DNA from: Pararhizobium sp.
GTDB lineage: Bacteria; Pseudomonadota; Alphaproteobacteria; Rhizobiales; Rhizobiaceae
Length of the DNA: 64,000 bases
Reading direction: 5' to 3'
Assembly: GCA_017794825.1 (NCBI GenBank)
Contig: CP051237.1
Location: 5,164,501-5,228,500 of the forward strand
In this document: in pieces, positions 42,298 through 50,955 of the stretch
Layout of the letters: every line of letters starts with the position of its first letter
Position numbering within the stretch: position 1 is the first letter of the stretch
Position numbers and translations under genes: made by a program
The notes under the pieces: generated by a model
What the model was told of the DNA's origin: nothing
Seen by the model: only the letters and a program-made list of their open reading frames with translations
The model's database searches: none

Positions 42298-43196
42298 CGC
42301 CTCTGCGCTCCGCCGCTGGTGGACCCTATCGTTTCTGTCGGTGGTCTTCGAAGCGCTTCCTCGGCCTTGCGTCGCGCGGCCAGCAATCCATGTTTTGGCG
42401 CGAACACGAAGACAAACAGGAAAATAATGGTCTGCAGCGTGACGATGACCCCGCCTGTGGCGCCATCAAGGAAATAGCTTGCATAGGCGCCGACAAAGCT
42501 TGTGATCGTGCCAATCGCGACAGAGGTAAGGATCAGCCGTGGGAACCGGTCGCACAGCAGATAGGCGGTGGCGCCTGGCGTCACCACCATGGCGATGACC
42601 AGAAAAGCGCCGACGGTCTGCATCGCCGCCACAACCGACGCTGACAGCAGGATAAAAAAGACCGCCTTGAGGATATCCGGCCGCAGGCCGATCGATCGGG
42701 CGTGGTTCTCGTCGAAGAACGTCACCATAAGATCCTTCCACTTCGCCAGCAGTACGGCCAATGAAACGAAGCCGATCAGCGCCAGTTGCAGCGTATCTTC
42801 CGGAGTGATGGCGAGGATATTGCCCATAATGATGGTCTGGATGCTGACCGACATCGGATTGACCGACACGATGAAAAGACCAAGACCAAAAAAGGATGTG
42901 AAGATCAGCCCGATGATCACATCGATCTTGAGTCCCGAGCGTTCCGACAGGAACAGCATTGCGCCAGCCGCCAGGCCTCCGGTGATGAAGGCGCCAAGCG
43001 CAAAAGGGAGCCCAAGGATATAAGCCCCGGCAACGCCTGGAACGACCGAGTGTGAAAGGGCGTCTCCAATGAGAGACCAGCCCTTGAGCATCAGATAGGA
43101 CGACAGGAACGCACAGACGCCGCCGACCAGCGCCGACACCCACATCGCGTTGGTCATGTAATTGTAGGCAAATGGTTCAAACAGATACGCTGTCAC
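42294..43196 (-). CDS. sitC: Mn/Fe ABC transporter permease SitC
   Basis: 300 residues, ABC-3 family: YLMLKGWSLIGDALSHSVVP, IFTSFFGLGLFIVSVNP and VGAFLVIAMVVTPGATAYLL. GTG start overlapping the sitB stop (GTGA). A paralogue of sitD; the two form the membrane channel. Confidence 0.92.
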   Translation of the reverse strand: MTAYLFEPFAYNYMTNAMWVSALVGGVCAFLSSYLMLKGWSLIGDALSHSVVPGVAGAYILGLPFALGAFITGGLAAGAMLFLSERSGLKIDVIIGLIFTSFFGLGLFIVSVNPMSVSIQTIIMGNILAITPEDTLQLALIGFVSLAVLLAKWKDLMVTFFDENHARSIGLRPDILKAVFFILLSASVVAAMQTVGAFLVIAMVVTPGATAYLLCDRFPRLILTSVAIGTITSFVGAYASYFLDGATGGVIVTLQTIIFLFVFVFAPKHGLLAARRKAEEALRRPPTETIGSTSGGAQRR

Positions 43197-44113
43197 TGGA
43201 GGGTCTTCCTGGTTTTGGATTGCTCCCCGTACTGGACGAACGGGCGTTCGTCGTCGGTCAGGATCGTGACCTCACGTGTGTCGTCGTCGTCATGCAGGTC
43301 TTCTCCGCCCAGAGTGAAGTGTCGCAGAACGCCGCCGAAAGTCTTTTCGAGGTTTTCCCGGGTGAACGTCGTTTCCGTCGGACCATAGGCGAGCACGGTG
43401 CCTTTGACGAGCACGGTCCGGTCGCAGAATTCCGGCACCGAGCCGAGATTGTGGGTCGACACCAGCATCACCCGTCCCTCATCCCGCAATTCGCGCAGCA
43501 GGGCGACGATCTGTTCCTCTGTTTTTACATCGACGCCGGTAAAGGGTTCGTCGAGAAGGATGACCCGACCGTCCTGGGCCAATGCTCTGGCCAGGAACAC
43601 GCGTTTGCGTTGACCGCCGGACAACTCGCCGATCTGACGGTGTCGATAGTCGAGCATGTTCACTCGGGTCAACGCATCCTTTACCGCTTCGCGATCTACG
43701 GCGGAGGGGCGGCGGAAAAACCCCATATGACCGTAACGCCCCATCATCACAACGTCTTCGACCAGCACTGGAAATGACCAGTCGACCTCCTCGGACTGCG
43801 GCACATAAGCGACTAGGTTCTCGCGGAGGGCTTCCTTGACATTGCGTCCAAGCAACCTGATGTCGCCTTTGGCTGTCGGGAGGAATCCCATAATGGCTTT
43901 GAAGAGGGTGGATTTTCCGGAGCCGTTAACGCCTACCAGAGCCGTCACCGTGCCGCGGGGAATTTCGAAACTTGCGTCGAAAAGCGCGGTGTGCCCATTG
44001 CGATATGTTACCGTGACATCATCTGTATATATACCGCCGCCGGGGCCATCAGGGGCGATGTGGCGTTCTATCGAGGTGGTTCTGTCGAGCATGGATTGGT
44101 CAGCGTTTCTCAA
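43193..44113 (-). CDS. sitB: Mn/Fe ABC transporter ATP-binding protein SitB
   Basis: 306 residues. Walker A VGVNGSGKSTLFKA, signature GELSGGQRKRVFLARA, Walker B RVILLDEPF. An unusual acidic C-terminal extension (GGEDLHDDDDTREVTIL) extends past the ATPase fold. TTG 44113 with AAGGA 9 nt upstream; ATG 44092 is an alternative. Confidence 0.92.
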   Translation of the reverse strand: MRNADQSMLDRTTSIERHIAPDGPGGGIYTDDVTVTYRNGHTALFDASFEIPRGTVTALVGVNGSGKSTLFKAIMGFLPTAKGDIRLLGRNVKEALRENLVAYVPQSEEVDWSFPVLVEDVVMMGRYGHMGFFRRPSAVDREAVKDALTRVNMLDYRHRQIGELSGGQRKRVFLARALAQDGRVILLDEPFTGVDVKTEEQIVALLRELRDEGRVMLVSTHNLGSVPEFCDRTVLVKGTVLAYGPTETTFTRENLEKTFGGVLRHFTLGGEDLHDDDDTREVTILTDDERPFVQYGEQSKTRKTLQ

Positions 44114-44191
44114 ACATGGGTTCCTTGAAGGCGTAAAACCTCCGCCGCTGAGAGCCGACGGCGAAGGTTATGGCTATTGCCTGAGCTTCGA

Positions 44192-45088
44192 TCAGTTCGT
44201 GCCTGTCAGGCCCCGTGCGACGGTTTCCGACGTAACGCGCAAAAGGTCGAGATAGGTCGGCACAGGTCCGTCCGCTTCACTCAGAGAGTCGACATACAGG
44301 ACGCCGCCATAATTCACGCCGGCCTCGCGGGCGACCTGTTCGGCCGGCGCAGTATTCACGGTGCTTTCGCAGAAAACGACGGGGATATTGTTTTCTCTGA
44401 CGCCATCAATGACTGCGCGCACCTGTTGGGGCGTCCCGACCTGATCGGCGTTCATCGGCCAGAGATAGAGTTCATTCATTCCAAAGTCTTTAGCCAGGTA
44501 GCTGAAGGCGCCTTCACAAGTCGTCAACCAGCGTTCTGATTCCGGAATTCTTGAAATCTGTTCGCGGAGCGGCTCGATAGTGGAGCGCAGCTTGTCCTTG
44601 TATGAAGCGGCGTTCTTAACATAGGTCGCCGCATTCTCCGGATCATGTTCGGAGAATGCTTCCACGATGTTGTCAATGTAGACCAGCGCATTGTCCAGGC
44701 CCATCCAGGCGTGCGGATTGGGTTTGCCCTCATAGGATCCCGACTTGATCGGAATGGGGATGATGCCGTCCGTTAATGTGGCGGATGGAACGCCGCGGAG
44801 GTTCGAGAGAAACTGCTCGAACCACAGTTCGAGATTCATGCCGTTCCACAGAATGAGATCGGCGTCGCTGGCGCGCACAATGTCCTGCGGTGTCGGTTCA
44901 TAGCCGTGAATCTCGGCGCCAGGTTTGGTGATCGACACGACGTCAGCCGCATCGCCTGCAACATTGGAGGCCATATCGGCAATGACTGTAAAGGTTGTAA
45001 CGACCTTCATTTTGTCTGCGGCGACGGCGGATGAGGTAACAGCGCAGGCGAGGACGGCAGAGGCGAGAACCTTGAATAATTGTTTCAT
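44192..45088 (-). CDS. sitA: Mn/Fe ABC transporter substrate-binding protein SitA
   Basis: 298 residues. Signal peptide ending SSAVAADK, then cluster A-I metal-binding fold with ligands His in AEIHGYEPTP, His in NPHAWMGLDN, Glu in TTCEGAFSYLA and Asp in GVLYVDSLSE. ATG 45088 is chosen over an upstream start at 45148, which lies beyond the operator. First gene of sitABCD, divergent from the Fur-family gene. Confidence 0.93.
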   Translation of the reverse strand: MKQLFKVLASAVLACAVTSSAVAADKMKVVTTFTVIADMASNVAGDAADVVSITKPGAEIHGYEPTPQDIVRASDADLILWNGMNLELWFEQFLSNLRGVPSATLTDGIIPIPIKSGSYEGKPNPHAWMGLDNALVYIDNIVEAFSEHDPENAATYVKNAASYKDKLRSTIEPLREQISRIPESERWLTTCEGAFSYLAKDFGMNELYLWPMNADQVGTPQQVRAVIDGVRENNIPVVFCESTVNTAPAEQVAREAGVNYGGVLYVDSLSEADGPVPTYLDLLRVTSETVARGLTGTN

Positions 45089-45130
45089 TGGTCGGTTTCC
45101 GTACATGTGAGTTGCAATTCTTATATTAAT

Positions 45131-45143
45131 AATGCGAAGCATT
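45131..45143. promoter_or_regulatory. Mur/Fur-type operator ahead of sitA
   Basis: Perfect palindrome AATGC-GAA-GCATT, 43 bp before the sitA ATG and flanked by TTGCA. This resembles Mur-responsive sequences at rhizobial sitA promoters. Confidence 0.6.
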
Positions 45144-45169
45144 TGCAAGTGTCAACGTTTTTGATAGTC

Positions 45170-45198
45170 ATTCTCATCTGGGTTGATCAGATGAGAAT
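45170..45198. promoter_or_regulatory. Perfect inverted repeat upstream of the fur/mur gene
   Basis: ATTCTCATCTG and CAGATGAGAAT, 11-bp arms and 7-nt loop, 33 bp before the GTG start. It could be a second operator for Mur autoregulation or a 5' UTR hairpin; there is no T-run, so it is not a terminator. Confidence 0.6.
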
Positions 45199-45230
45199 CC
45201 CGTGCTAGGCAGGGCCAAGGGAGTACGATC

Positions 45231-45647
45231 GTGAACGAAGTCAAAGAACTTGAATCGGAGTTGCGCGCCGAGGGGGTGAGGATCACACGTCAGCGCGTTG
45301 CTATCCTGTCAGCTCTGTCAGCGTCGGCCGATCATCCGACGGCGGAAGAACTTCTTGAGCGGTCGCGGGATTTCGATCAAAGCGTCTCGCTGGCGACAGT
45401 TTATCGCACACTGTCCGTTCTCGAGGGCAGGGGAGCCATCCAGAGAAACGATTTCGAGGGCGCCGGCGCGCGATTCGAATTGTCCAACCGGCCCCACCAC
45501 GATCACCTCATCGATATCGATACCGGCAAAGTCGTCGAGTTCCGCTCCGACAAGATCGAACGGCTGCAGGAAGAGATTGCACGGGAACTCGGTTATGAAC
45601 TGGTCCATCACCGAATGGAACTCTACGGCAAGCGCAAGTCTCGTTGA
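45231..45647 (+). CDS. mur: Fur family regulator, probably Mur (manganese uptake regulator)
   Basis: 138 residues. Winged helix (RITRQRVAILSALSASADHP) and metal site RPHHDHLIDIDTGKVVEF with the H-x-H-x-D-H-like cluster. The C-terminal Cys pairs of classical Fur are absent. GTG start. Divergence from sitABCD and the operator palindromes favour Mur over iron Fur, as is usual in Rhizobiales; the name is inferred. Confidence 0.88.
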   Translation: MNEVKELESELRAEGVRITRQRVAILSALSASADHPTAEELLERSRDFDQSVSLATVYRTLSVLEGRGAIQRNDFEGAGARFELSNRPHHDHLIDIDTGKVVEFRSDKIERLQEEIARELGYELVHHRMELYGKRKSR

Positions 45648-45738
45648 ATCCATCATCCCGCAATGGCATGAACGAAGCGGCGACTTCGGTCTGATGAAAA
45701 CAAGCGGTCGACGGCAATCGTCATCTGCATTCCGACGC

Positions 45739-45764
45739 GGAACACATACTGATCATGCCGCGTT
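45739..45764 (+). promoter_or_regulatory. EcfG promoter of the DUF892 gene
   Basis: GGAAC at 45739-45743, 17-nt spacer, CGTT at 45761-45764, 25 bp before the ATG. Exact match far from the main stress island. Confidence 0.72.
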
Positions 45765-45789
45765 GACCTCCACAACATAGGAGGCCGAC

Positions 45790-46287
45790 ATGACGATTAC
45801 ATCTTTAAAAGACTTATATCTGGATCAGCTTGAGGATCTCTGCAGCGCGAACCAGCAGGCTGTCGAAGTTACGGGTGAGCTTGCGAACGCGGCGACCGAT
45901 CCGGAACTGAAGAATGCGCTGGAGGTAGGTATCGAGGGCATCAAAAAGGGTATTGAATCGATACGACTGATCATTCGGGAGCACCGGACGGATTCCGCCG
46001 ACGTCCACTGCAACGCAATGGAAGGATTGGTCAAGGAAGCCCGCCATCATGTGCTGGAGACCGATTTCGAAAACGACGCGCTGCGTGACGCGATGATCAT
46101 CACGCAATACCAGCGTATGTGTCACTACGCCATCGCAGGCTACGGCTGCGTGGCGGCCTTTGCCAAACGCCTCAAGCTGTCAGACGATGCAGTTCGCCTC
46201 AACGAGTGTCTCGAACACTGCTACAGTGGAGACGACCATATGAGCGCCATCGCAGCAGGCGGCGTAGATGCGCAGGCTGCCGAATAA
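45790..46287 (+). CDS. DUF892 (YciE/YciF-like) ferritin-like stress protein
   Basis: 165 residues. Four-helix ferritin-like fold: SLKDLYLDQLEDLCSANQQA at the start, then charged helices with Glu and His (HCNAMEGLVKEA, IITQYQRMCHYAIAGY). YciE/YciF proteins are induced by osmotic and general stress in enterics. AGGAGG precedes the ATG, and an exact EcfG promoter lies upstream. Confidence 0.9.
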   Translation: MTITSLKDLYLDQLEDLCSANQQAVEVTGELANAATDPELKNALEVGIEGIKKGIESIRLIIREHRTDSADVHCNAMEGLVKEARHHVLETDFENDALRDAMIITQYQRMCHYAIAGYGCVAAFAKRLKLSDDAVRLNECLEHCYSGDDHMSAIAAGGVDAQAAE

Positions 46288-46321
46288 CGCATGCGACAGT
46301 GCAGGCGCGAGATTCATTGTT

Positions 46322-46351
46322 CCGCCGCGGTTCCGAGCCGCGGCGGTTTTT
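46322..46351 (+). terminator. Rho-independent terminator after the DUF892 gene
   Basis: CCGCCGCGG/CCGCGGCGG stem with 7-nt loop and TTTTT. Confidence 0.88.
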
Positions 46352-46501
46352 CCATGAGGCGCTTGATAATGCCGAGCGCACTGGATGAACTATCCACAGT
46401 GTTTCGGTTCAGCTTCAAAATTGCCCGTGTTCGCCAATCCGAACTTGCTGCAGCTTCGGTTTCTGCGATATGTCCGCATGAAATCGATGGGTTGGCCAGC
46501 T

Positions 46502-47698
46502 ATGAATTCACAGACTGAGCGTTTGTCACGGGATGATATGTATCTGGCGGATGGTCCGGTAGAACCGACCGGCGAGGCGGAAGAGAAAATTCTAGCCATT
46601 TGGGAGAACGTATTTTCCATCGACGGGCTGGGCGTTGAGGACGACTTTTTCGATCTGAACGGCACGTCTCTGCAGGCTCAAGAGATCGCAGACGCCGTCA
46701 ATGCCGAATTCGGAGCCGGATTCAAATCGGGTCAGTTGGTGGAGCATTCGACGATCAGGCGAATTGCGGCGCTGCTATCAACCGAAGAGAAGCCTGACGT
46801 TCCGGCCCATCTCGTGAAGTTGCGAACAAATGGCGACCGCACTCCTTTGTTTATCGTGCATGGCGCCGCCGGATTTCTGTTTCCTTCGATCGAGTTCATG
46901 AATGGCTTCGATCCGGATCAGCCGGTCTACGCTTTTCAGGTGCCTGGATATGACGGGGCGATGGAGCCGTTGTCATCTGTCGAAGAACTCGCCGACGAAT
47001 ATCTGCGTTGCATGCTTATGGTGCGACCCGAGGGTCCGTATCATATCGCTGGATTTTGCAACGGCAGCTGGATCGTCCTGGAAATGGCGCGTCGACTGAA
47101 CGCGCTGGGCAAGCAGGTCGGTCGCGTCATCATACTCGATCCTGGCGTGCTGCCGGGCGAAATGCGCAAGGCTTTCGATCTGGCGGACGCAAGAAGCAAA
47201 AGCGGATTGTTCGCCTTGGCGCGATTGCAAGCCGCCCGGCTCGAACTTTATTACAAAACCGTTCTGGCTAAATATCGCTTTTACCGGATTTCCGGGAAAT
47301 GGCTCGATCCGCGCGATCCGGCAAACCATGACCATCCGGAGGTTCGCGCTCGCCACAAGGATTCGATCAGCCGCAAAAAGAACAAGCCGAAGAAACCCGC
47401 CTTCCAGTCCGAGGAGGAGTTGCAAGTCCGTCGCACGCCGGAAGCAAAGGACGCGTCATCAAAACTGATGCTTGCATTCTACCGATACGTTTCCGATGAC
47501 CCCATTCCAAATCGCGTGGATATCATCGCAAGTGAATTTCTGAATGAGCGCCTGAACAACCCCGTGCATCCGATCAACGTGTTGATGCCGAACAGCAATG
47601 TCATTGTATTCGGCAAGAACCATGATGAAGCCGTGTCGATAGGCACAGCCGCAAACTCAGAAATCATGCAACGACTGCTAGACGAAACAGACGGTTGA
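46502..47698 (+). CDS. Carrier-protein/thioesterase didomain protein with Cys nucleophile
   Basis: 398 residues. Residues about 20-95 are a carrier domain: EKILAIWENVFSIDGLGVED, then DFFDLNGTSLQAQEI (phosphopantetheine Ser in G-T-S-L). Residues 115-398 are a type I thioesterase: LFIVHGAAGFLFP (oxyanion) and HIAGFCNGSWIVLEMARRL, where G-x-S-x-G is G-F-C-N-G. A basic insert lies near 290-310 (SRKKNKPKKPAF), and the final His is likely in GKNHDEAVS. This looks like the last module of an NRPS cut loose from its synthetase; no adenylation or condensation domain is nearby. ATG 46502; other in-frame starts (46385, 46478, 46538) are possible. Product unknown. Confidence 0.82.
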   Translation: MNSQTERLSRDDMYLADGPVEPTGEAEEKILAIWENVFSIDGLGVEDDFFDLNGTSLQAQEIADAVNAEFGAGFKSGQLVEHSTIRRIAALLSTEEKPDVPAHLVKLRTNGDRTPLFIVHGAAGFLFPSIEFMNGFDPDQPVYAFQVPGYDGAMEPLSSVEELADEYLRCMLMVRPEGPYHIAGFCNGSWIVLEMARRLNALGKQVGRVIILDPGVLPGEMRKAFDLADARSKSGLFALARLQAARLELYYKTVLAKYRFYRISGKWLDPRDPANHDHPEVRARHKDSISRKKNKPKKPAFQSEEELQVRRTPEAKDASSKLMLAFYRYVSDDPIPNRVDIIASEFLNERLNNPVHPINVLMPNSNVIVFGKNHDEAVSIGTAANSEIMQRLLDETDG

Positions 47699-47724
47699 CG
47701 TGGATCTGACCGGGTCGCCTACTT

Positions 47725-48714
47725 TCAGTAGCCCGTCGTTTTCTCGTAGTGAAACGTGTTGTACCCAAACAGGCCGAATATCCGCCCCAGCGCCTGACCG
47801 AGCGCCCTGATCGACGACAACAGGGTTTTTCCAAGCGTGAAGGGCGCCAGAACCAGCAAAAGCAATCCCGCGGCCAGCTTGTAGAGACTGCCTATCGGTA
47901 TAATCAGCCATTTGAGATAGGGCCGCTTTTTGTATTTTCTGCGAAACGACACAAGCGACTGATCCCGCGATCTGCGGAACTGGTAGCCGACCGTCAGTCG
48001 GACGTTCGGGACTTCCTCGTCTACGAATGCCTGCGTGCACCAGCCCGTTTTGGCGCCGGCCCGCTTGGCGGCGTAGAAGAAACCGGAATCCTCGCCGCCC
48101 GTCAGATTGTAGATCATATCGAAACGAAGATTGTTCTTGCGGCAGAAGTCGAGGTCCGTCATCCAGTTGTTTGTTGCCAGCATGATCGACCCGTCGCGTT
48201 CCCTGGTCTCCAGATATCTTGAAACCCGCTGAATACGCGAAGACCTCGCAAGCAGATTACGCAGTATCACGGTTTCTACAATGCCGTCAGGCGGATCCTT
48301 GGCAAACGGAATAACGGGACCGCCGACAATGTCGAGGTTTCGCCTCTTCATGCTCCTGTAGAGATTGCTGATCCAGCTTGGCCGTACGATTTCATCGTCG
48401 TCGACGAAAGCAAGCTTGTCGAAGCCGGCGTCGATCGCGTAGTTCAGTGCGCGGTTTCGCGCTGAAGCCACCCCGATGACCGGCTCGGTCAGATATTCGA
48501 TATCGACGCCAGGGGCATATTGCGCGAAATCATCGGCGACTGTGCGCAGAACGCCCTTGTCGCCGTTCTCCACCAGCACGATGCTGAAGGTGAAATCAGG
48601 TCCCGTATCCAACGTCGCCAGGGAGCGCAACAGCGCGCTGACCATCTTGATCCTATCGCGCGATAGTACGCCGATACAAATTCGCTCGATCTTTTGCTGG
48701 TTCGATGAGGACAT
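47725..48714 (-). CDS. Glycosyltransferase family 2
   Basis: 329 residues. GT-A fold: CIGVLSRDRIKMVSALLRSL, GVASARNRALNYAIDAG, FVDDDEIVRPSWI (D-x-D) and a catalytic-loop region near TGGEDSGFFYAAKRAG. A C-terminal hydrophobic hairpin (about 275-305) suggests membrane association. Probably makes a surface glycan. ATG 48714 lacks a clear ribosome site. Confidence 0.85.
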   Translation of the reverse strand: MSSSNQQKIERICIGVLSRDRIKMVSALLRSLATLDTGPDFTFSIVLVENGDKGVLRTVADDFAQYAPGVDIEYLTEPVIGVASARNRALNYAIDAGFDKLAFVDDDEIVRPSWISNLYRSMKRRNLDIVGGPVIPFAKDPPDGIVETVILRNLLARSSRIQRVSRYLETRERDGSIMLATNNWMTDLDFCRKNNLRFDMIYNLTGGEDSGFFYAAKRAGAKTGWCTQAFVDEEVPNVRLTVGYQFRRSRDQSLVSFRRKYKKRPYLKWLIIPIGSLYKLAAGLLLLVLAPFTLGKTLLSSIRALGQALGRIFGLFGYNTFHYEKTTGY

Positions 48715-49049
48715 TCGAATTGTTCTGCCGTCAGGATGAATAGGCACTACAGAAAGGAATATGTGTCGGCAAGCGCGCCGGATAGAAATTATGTACTTTT
48801 GGACTGTCTTATCGATTTAATACTCGTCAGTACTGATGTGTTCCCTCGTCTTCCGACCCTGTTGTTGCCGTTGACTGTGCAGAAATGCCGGCGATCGGGA
48901 GAGAATTTCAAAAGGATCATTCCGATCACGAAAAAGAGATGTCGCTCGTCTTTTGTTGCGGCTTGCATCTGCACCATCACGCAATATTATGAATCCGTAT
49001 TTGAGGCGCTTGTAATGAAAAAGATAATAATGATGGGTGGAACAATATT
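48715..49049. other. AT-rich stretch without a recognised gene
   Basis: 335 bp between the GT2 gene and the CdiI-like gene, clearly richer in A and T than the surroundings. Small open frames exist on both strands but none has a family motif or ribosome site. No tRNA, hairpin or mobile-element end was seen. Confidence 0.5.
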
Positions 49050-49550
49050 ATGTCATTTTCACTTCAGCAAATCGAGAATGAAATACCGCAATTCGCTTCG
49101 GACAATGCAAACCTTTCCCTTCTGTGTCAGAGGCTTGTGACGAAGCCGATCAATGCGCTCACGGTCGAAGAGTTAAGGATACTCATAGGACAGGATATCG
49201 GACTGGAACACCTCCTGCCGCTTGCTTTCGAATTGCTTGAACGCAATCCGATGGCTTCGGGGGATTTGTTCGACGGCGATCTCCTTTACGCCGTTGTGCA
49301 TTGCAGTCAAGCTTCCGAATTTGGATACAGAAATCGGATCGCTTTGCTATGCCGTCGAGCGATACGCTCATGCAAGGCAAGCAAGCGCGCAGAAATCATG
49401 ATGGCGTCTGCTCTTCGCAATCAATCGGGTCGCAGGACGGATCCGGAAATGGAATACGCCAAGTCCATTCGCGATGAATTGGGTAAAATGCCGTGGGACA
49501 GTTTTCTACGACACAGTTCCGGGCTTGCCTCTGACGCGCATGGCGGCTGA
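49050..49550 (+). CDS. Contact-dependent inhibition immunity-like protein (CdiI_3 type), orphan
   Basis: 166 residues. The centre reads LTVEELRILIGQDIGLEHLL, then FELLERNPMASGDLFDGDLLYAVV; this L-x-x-x-E-L-R-x-x-I-G-Q ... N-P-x-A-x-G-D-x-x-x-G-D-L-L pattern is the CdiI_3 immunity family. It would protect against a CdiA-type toxin. No cdiA, cdiB or toxin tip lies within the window, so it is an orphan immunity gene. AT-rich DNA upstream suggests acquisition. Confidence 0.72.
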   Translation: MSFSLQQIENEIPQFASDNANLSLLCQRLVTKPINALTVEELRILIGQDIGLEHLLPLAFELLERNPMASGDLFDGDLLYAVVHCSQASEFGYRNRIALLCRRAIRSCKASKRAEIMMASALRNQSGRRTDPEMEYAKSIRDELGKMPWDSFLRHSSGLASDAHGG

Positions 49551-49554
49551 AGCC

Positions 49555-50382
49555 TTACCGGTCCAGGTGCAGGCGGGCGGCGTAGAGCGAAACTGCAGCG
49601 GCGTTCGAAACGTTCAATGATTTGATGCGACCGGGCACATCCAGCCTGGCGAGGACGTTTACGGTTTCACGGCTTTTCTGGCGCAGTCCCTTGCCTTCCG
49701 CTCCCAGGACAAGGGCAATGCGGTTTCCTGCAAAGCTGTCGGCGAGGTCAGCGGCGCCTTCGGAATCGAGTCCGATTGTCAGAAATCCAGACTGCTGCAA
49801 CTTTTCGATTGCTTCCGCCAGATTGACGACCTGTACATAGGGCATCATCTCGAGGGCTCCGGATGCGGCCTTGGCGAGGACGCCGCTTTCGCCAGGACTG
49901 TTGCGCGTCGTCGTAATAACCGCGCCGGCGCCGAAGGCGACGGCCGAGCGCAATATTGCGCCGACATTGTGCGGGTCGGTGATCTGGTCGAGCACCAGTA
50001 GCAGCGGACTGTCCTTGAGTTCTGCGAGCGTCGGTTGGGGCAGGGGGGCTGCTTCGATCATGGCGCCCTGGTGCACGGCGTCTTCCGGCAATTCCGAATC
50101 TATCAATGAGGGTTCGACAACGGTCGTCTCGAAGGGAAGGCTTCCGTCATCCTCTATTTCCAGACGCTTGAGCGCGTTTCGGGTCACCAGCAGTCGATGA
50201 ATTGTTCGGTTCGGGTTGTCAATGGCCGCGCGGACACTGTGAAGGCCGTATACCAGCACCTTGTCGGCTGCAGAATCAGCCTTGTCCGACTGAAAAGCGC
50301 GCCTGGCGTCGCGATGGCTGCGTCGCAGTTTGGCGTAGTGGGTGTCCTTGGCGCTCCCGCGGGATTTCGGATCGTTCTTCAT
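49555..50382 (-). CDS. rlmB: 23S rRNA (guanosine-2'-O)-methyltransferase, TrmH/RlmB family
   Basis: 275 residues. Basic N-terminus, substrate-binding domain (VLVYGLHSVRAAIDNPNRTI), then a SPOUT knot: VLDQITDPHNVGAILRSAVA, IALVLGAEGKGLRQ and IKSLNVSNAAAVSLYAARL. Methylates G2251-type position of 23S rRNA. Lies at the head of the tRNA-Tyr/tRNA-Gly/tuf block as in other Rhizobiales. Confidence 0.93.
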   Translation of the reverse strand: MKNDPKSRGSAKDTHYAKLRRSHRDARRAFQSDKADSAADKVLVYGLHSVRAAIDNPNRTIHRLLVTRNALKRLEIEDDGSLPFETTVVEPSLIDSELPEDAVHQGAMIEAAPLPQPTLAELKDSPLLLVLDQITDPHNVGAILRSAVAFGAGAVITTTRNSPGESGVLAKAASGALEMMPYVQVVNLAEAIEKLQQSGFLTIGLDSEGAADLADSFAGNRIALVLGAEGKGLRQKSRETVNVLARLDVPGRIKSLNVSNAAAVSLYAARLHLDR

Positions 50383-50582
50383 GTGCGGTGGTTATCCCTG
50401 CGGCGCGTATTTGACAAGCCTGTGTTTACGCCTGCAACAATTTGGAGCATCGCAGGTTGATTTGAATAAATGGCGTGTTGACAGATGTCGATGCGCCGGT
50501 CATAACGCCGCGCAGATTCCGGGGCCGTATTATTTGGTCGAAATATTGTCGGAGATCGAAATACTTGGCCCCGCCGAGCGAT

Positions 50583-50667
50583 GGAGGGGTGCCTGAGCGG
50601 TTAAAAGGGGCGGACTGTAAATCCGTTGGCTAAGCCTACGCTGGTTCGAATCCAGCCCCCTCCACCA
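50583..50667 (+). tRNA. tRNA-Tyr (anticodon GTA)
   Basis: Acceptor GGAGGGG/CCCCTCC, anticodon loop ACTGTAAAT (GTA), long variable arm GGCTAAGCC, T loop GGTTCGAATCC, encoded CCA at 50665-50667. Confidence 0.95.
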
Positions 50668-50686
50668 TCGATGCAGGGCCAGGTGT

Positions 50687-50760
50687 GCGGGTATAGCTCA
50701 ATGGTAGAGCAGCAGCCTTCCAAGCTGAATATGCGGGTTCGATTCCCGCTACCCGCTCCA
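50687..50760 (+). tRNA. tRNA-Gly (anticodon TCC)
   Basis: Acceptor GCGGGTA/TACCCGC, anticodon loop CCTTCCAAG (TCC), T loop GGTTCGATTCC, encoded CCA at 50758-50760. 19 bp after tRNA-Tyr. Confidence 0.95.
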
Positions 50761-50955
50761 GATTTTCCATATCGAAACAGTTTTTCAAGCCTCCATGGTC
50801 TCGGATAGGCTTCTGATTTTCTTGATTAAAGCACGGTTGCTGAACGACCACTGCAAAAAAGTTATGCGGTGTGCATCCAAATGCGCCGTTCGGGGAGTCA
50901 TGGGCGAGGTAATGGCCGTGAAGCATCGCGGCCTCAACCCGAAAGGACCTCGACC

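Noticed and set aside
48736..49140. A 134-codon frame across the AT-rich gap
   Set aside because: No motif, overlaps the CdiI-like gene in another frame, and has a composition typical of random AT-rich sequence.
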